DNA from: Ferruginibacter sp.
Lineage (GTDB): Bacteria; Bacteroidota; Bacteroidia; Chitinophagales; Chitinophagaceae
Direction: 5' to 3'
Assembly: GCA_018057635.1 (NCBI GenBank)
Contig: JAGPDJ010000005.1
Coordinates: 1-8,583, forward strand
DNA length: 8,583 nt
Shown here: one piece after another, positions 1 to 5,175 of the stretch
Layout: the number at the start of each line of letters is the position of its first letter
Position numbering within the stretch: the stretch's first letter is position 1
Translations under genes and position numbers: made by a program
Notes under the pieces: generated by a model
Seen by the model: the letters and a program-made list of their open reading frames with translations, nothing else
Databases searched by the model: none
What the model was told of the DNA's origin: nothing

Positions 1-35
1 GCTTTTATGTTGTCTATGTATGCTTGAAACGACAT
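1..35 (-). CDS. DUF4287-type protein, N-terminal fragment
   Basis: Only the first eleven codons are inside the window; the gene continues past the left edge. Read from the ATG at 35 on the minus strand it gives MSFQAYIDNIK followed by Ala (last codon incomplete). This closely matches the remembered start of DUF4287-domain proteins, small bacterial proteins that open with MSFQAY(L/I)DNIKAKTGKTPEDF. No biochemical role is established for the family that I can name. The upstream bases (36-60) are AT-rich with no clear Shine-Dalgarno, as for several other genes here. The family call rests on very few residues, so the reading frame and start are more certain than the identity. Confidence 0.6.
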   Translation of the reverse strand, partial: MSFQAYIDNIK

Positions 36-124
36 ATTGATTTAATTTTTGTTTCGTTTAATTTGTGATAGTAAATGTAAGAAACTGCTAACATTCTTAC
101 TACAACCTATTGAAAAAATGTTTT

Positions 125-143
125 CCAGGTTAAGCAGACCTGG
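125..143 (-). terminator. weak hairpin, possible terminator of the VOC/DUF6958 operon
   Basis: CCAGGT (125-130) and ACCTGG (138-143) form a perfect 6-bp stem with a 7-nt loop. It lies about 170 bases downstream of the last gene of the minus-strand operon and about 90 bases upstream of the next gene. On the minus strand it is followed by AAAACA and then six T residues, so the T-run is offset from the stem by about 6 nt. That is poor for an intrinsic terminator. It could instead be a 5'-leader hairpin of the gene starting at 35. Nothing else stands out in the spacer 36-314. Confidence 0.3.
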
Positions 144-314
144 GCTCCAAAACTGCAGATAAATAATTCTGATTAACCGAATTTATTTTCGAAGCAGGGA
201 TTTGTTGTTTTATTTATCAATAGTGAATACTGCTTAAAAACAGCATTTAATTATAATAACAAAGTTTTTTATAAATACAAACTTCGCCTGCCAGAATTGC
301 CGCAAACCGATATA

Positions 315-614
315 TCAACTGTTTGTTTTTAATTTATATTTTTCAGGTTTGGAACTTGTTCTTTCGATAATATGCCTGGCTTCTAAATCAAGTTTTACAG
401 TTTCCCCGTACCATTGTATACCACCATCAAATGTATCCTTCACTCTTCTATATAATTCTTCCATCAGTTCTGTATGAGTAAATTCCGTTTTCTGTAAAAT
501 AGCAAGGATATTATCTTTAATAAAATTATACTTGCTCAATGAAATCAACTTATTTGTCTTATTTGCCTGGGGGTGAAGTGTTTGTATTTTTTGATCGGGA
601 TTTTTAGCTTTCAT
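315..614 (-). CDS. small DUF6958-like protein
   Basis: A 99-residue protein of unknown function. The ATG at 614 (MKAKNPDQ) is preferred: an earlier in-frame start at 665 would lie inside the upstream gene, whereas 614 leaves a 10-bp gap after that gene's stop. The N-terminal third is polar and basic. From about residue 30 there is a compact winged-helix-like pattern of helices: FIKDNILAILQ, then FTHTELMEELYRRV, then IQWYGETVKLDLEARHIIER. The WY-x-x-x-V-K-LDLEA-x-x-I-x-R signature matches my memory of DUF6958 proteins, in which a small helical domain ends with this motif. There is no signal peptide or membrane segment, so it is probably cytoplasmic. It is very likely cotranscribed with the VOC protein ahead of it. 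No function can be assigned; nucleic-acid binding through the winged-helix-like shape is only a possibility. Confidence 0.7.
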   Translation of the reverse strand: MKAKNPDQKIQTLHPQANKTNKLISLSKYNFIKDNILAILQKTEFTHTELMEELYRRVKDTFDGGIQWYGETVKLDLEARHIIERTSSKPEKYKLKTNS

Positions 615-624
615 CTTTAAATTT

Positions 625-1011
625 TTAAATCGTCTGTGTACTAACAGCCCAATAATTGCCTGCATAATCTATAAATGCACCCCTTGTATCCGGATCATTA
701 TCTTTGTTTATAGGCTCCTCAATTATTTTACAGCCCTTTTCTATAGCTGCATTGAAAGTCTTAAAAACATCCGGCACATAGAAATGCAGCATAGTTGTAT
801 TTGCCGGATATTTTTCGGTACTGTCACTAATCATAATAACAGAATCATCCAATTTAAGTTCTATATGAGCAATTTTGCCGTTTTCATGATCAAAACGCCT
901 CAATATTTTTGCTTCAAAAATGGCAGATAATAAATCAACCAGTTTTTGGGCATTGTCAACAATTAAATAAGGAGAAAGAGAATTATAAGAATCTGGTTTA
1001 TAATTTATCAT
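625..1011 (-). CDS. VOC/glyoxalase-fold protein (PhnB-like)
   Basis: A 128-residue single-domain protein of the vicinal oxygen chelate superfamily, which includes glyoxalase I, bleomycin-resistance proteins and dioxygenases. The pattern of paired beta-alpha-beta-beta-beta modules is visible. Near the N-terminus, LSPYLIVDNAQKLVDLLSAIF is the first strand plus helix, and the strand HIELKLDDSVIMISD follows. The second module opens with MLHFYVPDVFKTFNAAIEKG and closes with the usual C-terminal strand GNYWAVSTQ. Closest in style are PhnB/YdeN-like proteins, where the last motif is usually GN-x-W. His49 (in AHIEL), His76 (in MLHFYV) and a late acidic residue could bind metal, but the canonical set cannot be fixed by eye, so the substrate is unknown. 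The ATG at 1011 starts the conserved part directly. It is the first gene of an apparent two-gene operon with the DUF6958-like gene 10 bp downstream. Cytoplasmic. Confidence 0.85.
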   Translation of the reverse strand: MINYKPDSYNSLSPYLIVDNAQKLVDLLSAIFEAKILRRFDHENGKIAHIELKLDDSVIMISDSTEKYPANTTMLHFYVPDVFKTFNAAIEKGCKIIEEPINKDNDPDTRGAFIDYAGNYWAVSTQTI

Positions 1012-1182
1012 ATAATTAAGGTTAAACTTTGTAAGATTTACTCAACAATGGCAACTTGATTGAAATTCTATTCACCCAATCACAGCTTATTAGCCAATAC
1101 TACATCTTGTTTAGAGCATAAATTTAAGGAAATTACATTCACAGCAGGTTCATACGAAAGCTACAAATGTTAACCGGAATAT

Positions 1183-1199
1183 GCAAGAATTATTCTTGC
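1183..1199. terminator. palindromic hairpin after the metallo-beta-lactamase gene
   Basis: GCAAGAAT (1183-1190) and ATTCTTGC (1192-1199) are perfect inverted repeats around one central T, giving a 7-bp stem with a TTA loop in RNA. It sits 30 bases beyond the stop codon of the minus-strand metallo-beta-lactamase gene, the right place for a transcript end. On the minus strand it is followed by ATATTCC, not by a T-run. It is therefore a weak intrinsic terminator, or an RNA 3'-end stabiliser, or a protein-binding palindrome. Confidence 0.35.
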
Positions 1200-1229
1200 C
1201 TTTCTGAAGATTCTCAAATGATACTGTTG

Positions 1230-1967
1230 TCAGCGGTTGTTTTTCTTTTTAAGCTTTTTTGCCAGCTTTATAGAATGTTTCAATGAATGTATATTATTCC
1301 AATCACTATGTGAAATGATAATATAGTTTGGATCCGGGTAATTTTTCTGCACTTTTTTTAGTGTAGTCACATATTCAGTTTCGTTTGCATCTCCCAAATA
1401 GCCCAGATTCTCAGCATCAGCACCTTTTATTAAACATCCACCGTAAAGTATTTTTTCTTTATTGAACCAAATGACAATATTGTCTGCTGTATGTCCTTCT
1501 CCGGGGTAATATGTTTCAAAAGAATATGATGCAATGTTGAACACCGTATCTTTTGTCATTAAAAATTCAGCCCTTTTCTTGTTGTTCTTTTTACTTAATT
1601 CATCTGTAAGAACAGTTGTAAAGGTTTTAATTCCCTGTTGCCTGTAATACTCAAGTCCGGCTGTTTTGTCGCTATGCCAATGTGTAGCCACACACATTAC
1701 TACGCTTTTCTGATGTTTTACTTTTATACTGTCAAGCAAAGGTTGAAATTGTGTTGTATCCCAGGGTGTGTCAAACATCACAACGCCATTGTTCGTTACA
1801 AGATACATTCCATTTGCAGGCACCTGGCTTTCTTCATACGTGTTGTAAGTTGTATAAATATAAAAGTTGCCTGATAAATGTGATATTTTAAGTTTCACAT
1901 CTGCTGTTTGTCCAAATATTTGGGAAAAGGAAAAACTAAATATTATTGCCAAAATAATTGCCCGCAT
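1230..1967 (-). CDS. bla: subclass B1 metallo-beta-lactamase (BlaB-like)
   Basis: A 245-residue secreted zinc hydrolase expected to open beta-lactam rings, including carbapenems, in the periplasm. The ATG at 1967 is chosen because AGGAAAG lies just upstream and the protein then begins with a signal peptide (MRAIILAIIFSFSFSQIFGQ). An upstream in-frame TTG at 2066 would add 33 unconserved residues. The zinc ligands are all present: the HWHSDK motif gives His96, His98 and Asp100; GEGHTADN gives His159; GGCLIK gives Cys178; ISHSDWN gives His220. This is the full B1 set (His116, His118, His196 and Asp120, Cys221, His263 in standard numbering), and Lys181 is the usual substrate-carboxylate contact. 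The motifs YTTYNT, HTADN and LGYLG are closest to BlaB of Elizabethkingia and related Bacteroidota enzymes. Length fits the family; the tail is unusually Lys-rich. The YitT gene lies just upstream on the same strand, so they are probably cotranscribed. Resistance activity is inferred from family. Confidence 0.92.
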   Translation of the reverse strand: MRAIILAIIFSFSFSQIFGQTADVKLKISHLSGNFYIYTTYNTYEESQVPANGMYLVTNNGVVMFDTPWDTTQFQPLLDSIKVKHQKSVVMCVATHWHSDKTAGLEYYRQQGIKTFTTVLTDELSKKNNKKRAEFLMTKDTVFNIASYSFETYYPGEGHTADNIVIWFNKEKILYGGCLIKGADAENLGYLGDANETEYVTTLKKVQKNYPDPNYIIISHSDWNNIHSLKHSIKLAKKLKKKNNR

Positions 1968-1968
1968 G

Positions 1969-1975
1969 CTTTCCT
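1969..1975 (-). promoter_or_regulatory. Shine-Dalgarno that fixes the metallo-beta-lactamase start
   Basis: On the minus strand AGGAAAG is followed one base later by the ATG at 1967. It is one of the few purine-rich ribosome-binding sites in the window. It supports the internal ATG over the TTG at 2066 that overlaps the YitT stop codon. Confidence 0.6.
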
Positions 1976-2062
1976 GTATTGTTGACTGGATATTTTTTTG
2001 ATTTAAATTTAGTGGTAATTCTGATCGAAATCCAACAAACGCTTTTTTTTTATTGTTTTGTA

Positions 2063-2926
2063 TCAATGTTTTAATCCTCTCTTTTTAACCATCCCACCTT
2101 TTGTATCCCTGATACTGCTCATAATAATAAAAGCGTGTTTATCTATCTTTTCAAGCTCAGATTTCAGCCTGTTTAATTCCAGCCTCGTAACCACGGTATA
2201 GATAATATCTGTATTCTTTGTTTCACCCTTTTTTCCGAAACCGCTTTTTCCTGTATAAGTTGTAACTCCATGGCCTAAATGATCTACAAGCATATTCCTT
2301 ATTTGTTCATGTTGATCAGATACAATTGTAACGCCTGTATATTCTTCTATTCCTTCTATGATAAAGTCGAGTGTTTTTGAGGCAGACAGGTAAGTTATCA
2401 TTGAATAAAGTGCAATTTCAACAGAAAGGAAATATGCAGCTACTGAAAAGATAACCACATTTATCACTATTATAATGTCACCAATGGTAGTTCCAAACTT
2501 CCTGCTTAAATAAATTGCCAGTACTTCTGTACCGTCAATAACTGCACCACCCCTTACGCTTAAGCCAATACCAGCTCCCAGGAAAAATCCGCCAAATAGT
2601 GCAACAAGCAGGTTGTCTTTTGTAATATCCGGAAATGTAACGGTTGCTACAACCAGTGCCAGGCCTGAAATTGCGAGCATGGTTTTTACAGCAAAAGCCT
2701 TCCCGATAATGTTATAACCTAAAATAACAAACGGAATATTTATCGCAATTATTAAAATATACAGTGGAACGGATGTAAGTGCTGATATTAATAGTGATAT
2801 ACCGGTTGCACCGCCGTCAATAAATTGATTTGTTAAAAGGAAGCCCTTAAACCCAAATGCCGCTGAAAAAATCCCAACAGTAATTAGAATAAAGTCTTTT
2901 ATATGGCGTTTCAGATTGTCATTCAT
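2063..2926 (-). CDS. YitT-family membrane protein with C-terminal DUF2179 domain
   Basis: A 287-residue inner-membrane protein. Hydrophobic segments lie near residues 12-31, 42-71 (probably two crossings or one long re-entrant pair), 79-98, 105-128 and 147-181, matching the YitT/DUF161 membrane domain. Glycine-rich stretches such as GGFFLGAGIGLSVRGGAVIDGTE are typical. The C-terminal 90 residues (from about TGVTIVSD) are the soluble cytoplasmic DUF2179 domain with its hallmark HGVTTYTGKSGFGKKGE and a basic end. The length is normal for the family. The ATG at 2926 is preceded by AGGTAA about 9 nt upstream. Members are common in Bacteroidota and Firmicutes; transport has been suggested but the substrate is not established. 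The stop codon lies 95 bp before the preferred start of the metallo-beta-lactamase gene (and overlaps an alternative TTG start), so the two are probably one transcript. Confidence 0.9.
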   Translation of the reverse strand: MNDNLKRHIKDFILITVGIFSAAFGFKGFLLTNQFIDGGATGISLLISALTSVPLYILIIAINIPFVILGYNIIGKAFAVKTMLAISGLALVVATVTFPDITKDNLLVALFGGFFLGAGIGLSVRGGAVIDGTEVLAIYLSRKFGTTIGDIIIVINVVIFSVAAYFLSVEIALYSMITYLSASKTLDFIIEGIEEYTGVTIVSDQHEQIRNMLVDHLGHGVTTYTGKSGFGKKGETKNTDIIYTVVTRLELNRLKSELEKIDKHAFIIMSSIRDTKGGMVKKRGLKH

Positions 2927-3296
2927 ATTCTATTACCTGGGTTTTCTACAATTCTACTAAACTTGCAGTTCTTATTTATATATTCTCGCCCTGGGTAAAT
3001 TAGCATTCCTTACCCCGATTGCAAATATCTGTATTGTTTGGCAGTTGAATTTACGAAAGTATTTCATAGAACCCTGCAAACCGAATCCTTGAGGAGAAAA
3101 GCGTTAAATGGCTGAATTCACAGATATGCACACAAAGTTGTGTAAATACAGTGATCGCTTCATTACCGCTTAAAGCATGGAATAGGTATTTTTAAAATCA
3201 TGTCCTGATATTTTTACTAATTTTATCGGAAAAAATTAAAATCACCTGTTTATATATTTTACCATCATTCATTAAAAAAGCTGGCATTTTAAAACG
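2927..3296. other. divergent intergenic spacer
   Basis: This 370-base spacer separates the minus-strand YitT gene from the plus-strand CrtO-like gene, so promoters for both should lie here. I could not find a full Bacteroidota promoter (TTTG, then TAnnTTTG). The nearest on the plus strand are one-mismatch -7 boxes such as TATATTTT shortly before 3297. The spacer contains one short palindrome (3130-3143) and a 21-codon reading frame (3108-3173) preceded by GAGGAG. No RNA gene is recognisable. Confidence 0.5.
3130..3143. promoter_or_regulatory. short palindrome, possible operator
   Basis: ACACAA and TTGTGT form perfect 6-bp arms around a central AG. It lies between two divergent genes, where a regulator site would be expected. 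No cognate regulator is in the window, and a 12-base match can arise by chance, so this is only a candidate. Confidence 0.2.
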
Positions 3297-3770
3297 ATGA
3301 TCTATAAATACCTGTCATTTAGTATATCAATTACCGTTATTTCATGGATGGTTGGAATGATTATTAACGCCGTATTGAAAAAAACAGCATTTTACAATCA
3401 AAATTTATCTAATCTGAATTTTATTAAAAGCGGAATTCTGAACAAAATGATTGGACTGCATTATTTTAAATGGATAGTAAAAAACACATTTTTTAAATTT
3501 TTCAACCAAAAAATAAAACTGGACCTTAGAATTGATTATAGTGATTTAAATAAAATACGCAGTGAAATGACATCTTCTGAAATAGATCATTTAATCGGAT
3601 TTGTTTTTGTAGCTATGTTTGCATCAGTGAAATTTTATAATTTCAACTTTACATTTGGCTTGATCATGATGGTAGTGAATCTATTAATGAATCTTTATCC
3701 TTCTTTACTTCAGCAGGAAAACAAAAGAAGAATTGACAGACTGATAAATGTATATAGCCGAATAAAATAA
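3297..3770 (+). CDS. small membrane protein, CrtO-like acyltransferase family
   Basis: A 157-residue membrane protein and the only plus-strand gene. Segments near residues 4-25, 97-115 and 117-136 are hydrophobic. The order of motifs resembles glycosyl-4,4'-diaponeurosporenoate acyltransferase (CrtO, last step of staphyloxanthin synthesis in Staphylococcus). It has an aromatic/basic stretch (HYFKWIVKNTFFKFFNQKIKL, about 55-75), then SSEIDHLIGF with the spaced Glu95 and His98 where CrtO has GEL-x-HW, then NLYPSLLQQENKRRIDRL (132-149) where CrtO has N-x-P...QRYNR-x-R. In S. aureus CrtO esterifies a sugar hydroxyl of a carotenoid glycoside. No carotenoid or glycosyltransferase gene is nearby, so the substrate is unknown. 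The ATG at 3297 begins the first membrane segment; no strong Shine-Dalgarno is seen. The gene faces the DUF1801 gene tail-to-tail, 62 bp apart. The family call is from remembered motif order; the membrane character is certain. Confidence 0.6.
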   Translation: MIYKYLSFSISITVISWMVGMIINAVLKKTAFYNQNLSNLNFIKSGILNKMIGLHYFKWIVKNTFFKFFNQKIKLDLRIDYSDLNKIRSEMTSSEIDHLIGFVFVAMFASVKFYNFNFTFGLIMMVVNLLMNLYPSLLQQENKRRIDRLINVYSRIK

Positions 3771-3832
3771 TCTCACCCTGCTGAAAGATTAAGATTTCCC
3801 AATTTTCCAATTACATAATTTTTGCTGCAATA

Positions 3833-4264
3833 CTACTCATGCAGAGAAACCCGAACTCCATATTGAATTGCCGCTTCCAGTATATCAATATTGATGTCTT
3901 TGAGTACTTTAAACTTTATACAGTAACCAGTCACAGATGCCTTTCCTATTTTTTCGCCATACGTTTGTGCTAAGTATGTCTTGTCTTTTATACCAAGGAT
4001 ATATACAGAAATACCACTTTTGTTTGCACTTAAACCAATCTGAAAAAACTCCCTTGTTTTTCCATCCGCATACTTAATTGTAAATAACCCATATCCGATT
4101 GTTGGATTACTAACAGTTTTACTTTCGCTGTTTTTCCCATCATCGAACCATAATTTACATCCTGGTAATGTTTGAAGAATGCGTTGATGCAACGCCTGTA
4201 TGTCGCTGCGTTTGGGCTCAGGTTGACTGGCAATATGCTTTTTGATCTGTTCCTGTACTTTCAT
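3833..4264 (-). CDS. DUF1801 (YdhG-like) protein
   Basis: A 143-residue soluble protein. The ATG at 4264 (MKVQEQIKKHIASQPEPKR) is chosen over an in-frame GTG at 4282 that adds six hydrophobic residues. The N-terminal helix with the SQPEPKRSDIQALHQRIL pattern is the usual opening of DUF1801 proteins. It is followed by LPGCKLWFDDGKN, the beta-strand run IGYGLFTIKYADGKTREFFQIGL, and an ISVYILG strand. The C-terminal GKASVTGYCIKFKVLKDINIDILEAAIQ matches the family's terminal helix-strand element. The fold is related to CyaY/frataxin-like and YjbR-like domains, but I know of no established enzymatic activity. No signal peptide. It is 117 bp downstream of the lumazine-binding-like gene on the same strand; a 5'-leader hairpin (4284-4309) lies between them, so it may have its own promoter. 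Confidence 0.8.
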   Translation of the reverse strand: MKVQEQIKKHIASQPEPKRSDIQALHQRILQTLPGCKLWFDDGKNSESKTVSNPTIGYGLFTIKYADGKTREFFQIGLSANKSGISVYILGIKDKTYLAQTYGEKIGKASVTGYCIKFKVLKDINIDILEAAIQYGVRVSLHE

Positions 4265-4283
4265 ATAAAATAATAAATTCACT

Positions 4284-4309
4284 CTTGCTATATTTGTGCA
4301 TACAGCAAG
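4284..4309. repeat. inverted repeat in the leader of the DUF1801 gene
   Basis: CTTGCTATA (4284-4292) pairs with TACAGCAAG (4301-4309) with one mismatch and an 8-nt loop. It begins 20 bases upstream of the chosen ATG at 4264, so it would lie in the 5' leader of that gene or at its promoter. It overlaps a second symmetric pair, TGTGCA at 4295 and TGCACA at 4316. It could be a weak leader hairpin or an operator; there is no T-run. Confidence 0.3.
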
Positions 4310-4381
4310 ATTATGTGCACATGCTGATATTTAATTTTTATGCCTTTGTTCTTACTTATATAACACTTATTTTTCCAAAAC

Positions 4382-4891
4382 TTAATTGTCAGTAGTAAGT
4401 GGAAGTGTAGAAAAAGTACTACTTAAGATTTTCCAAACGCCCTTATCTTTCATCAAAATAAAAAAATCATTGGTATGGTGGCTGGCAATCCCGTCATAAT
4501 ACACAGTAGCATCTGCCCTTACAAAGGCTAATACCCCCTGTGAAACATTCACTGTATATTGCCTTACTGGTTCCTGGAATTTTTTATTTTGCTTTCCTTC
4601 GCGTTGCAACAAATACATTTCAGTTGTCATAGTAAATATTTCCGGCTCACCATTTAACATAGAGATGGAAGCAATATTGGAATTAGGCAACAAAATATTT
4701 TTCATTTTCTCCTGTTCATCATTACCAAATGCAACCAGGAATTGTTCCACAGCAGCCTTTACTGCTGAATCTTCACCATTTGAAGTTTCAGCAGTTTTAA
4801 ATGATGCCTCTTCCTGGGCAAATACAGAAATATCAGTGAAAAAAGTAGCAAGTGAAAATATAATGATCATTGTAATACGGAATTTACTCAT
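4382..4891 (-). CDS. exported NTF2-like (lumazine-binding-type) protein
   Basis: A 169-residue protein when started at the ATG at 4891 (MSKFRITM); an ATG two codons earlier at 4897 is nearly as good, and an in-frame TTG lies at 4942. The N-terminus is a signal peptide with hydrophobic core MIIIFSLATFF and probable cleavage after SVFA. The mature part, after a short Glu/Ser-rich linker, has the cone-shaped NTF2/SnoaL-like pattern: AVKAAVEQFLVAFGNDEQEKMKNILLP forms the helices. The end, LAFVRADATVYYDGIASHHTNDFFILMKDKGVWKILSSTF, forms the paired strands. The SHHTNDFF...KDKGVWKI ending is characteristic of the putative lumazine-binding/NTF2-like group, common as exported proteins in Bacteroidota. 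The ligand is unknown and the family name does not prove lumazine binding. It stands alone, with 284 bp of AT-rich sequence upstream in which I found no complete promoter. Confidence 0.8.
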   Translation of the reverse strand: MSKFRITMIIIFSLATFFTDISVFAQEEASFKTAETSNGEDSAVKAAVEQFLVAFGNDEQEKMKNILLPNSNIASISMLNGEPEIFTMTTEMYLLQREGKQNKKFQEPVRQYTVNVSQGVLAFVRADATVYYDGIASHHTNDFFILMKDKGVWKILSSTFSTLPLTTDN

Positions 4892-5175
4892 AAGCATAAT
4901 TTGGTTTAGAATATTAAAATTATTTAAAATGAATGAAATCAATTCGTATTAAAAATACTTAAATCAGTATTACCTAAAATGAACAAAGCTTATCATTTTT
5001 CGAGAATTACTATTCACTTAGGCAAGAACCGAGGATGATTGATAAACTGAACTAAAAATAAAGATAAAAAAACAAAATTAAACTCAATTACCGAAACACA
5101 GCTTCAGCAATTCCAACTACCAAAGTTTCAATGTTCAAACTTATTTGTTGAGAACCCAATGTTGGTGGTAGTTTT

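Noticed and set aside
1638..1874. Plus-strand reading frame of 78 codons
   Set aside because: Lies entirely antisense to the metallo-beta-lactamase, has no recognisable domain, and the opposite strand carries the conserved zinc motifs.
4030..4233. Second minus-strand frame of 67 codons inside the DUF1801 gene
   Set aside because: Overlaps a recognised domain in another frame and shows no protein-like conservation pattern.
4290..4297. Plus-strand TATATTTG, a perfect TAnnTTTG box
   Set aside because: No plus-strand gene follows; the next genes on the right are all on the minus strand.
5073..5080. Minus-strand TAATTTTG matching the Bacteroidota -7 box upstream of the NTF2-like gene
   Set aside because: No TTTG/TTG box at the expected spacing, and it would give a leader of about 180 bases; chance match is likely in AT-rich DNA.
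5115..5173. AACTACCA/TGGTAGTT inverted repeat just after the serine hydrolase stop
   Set aside because: The 8-bp arms are 43 bases apart and no T-run follows on the minus strand; the T6 on the plus strand serves no plus-strand gene. Too weak for a terminator or attC call.
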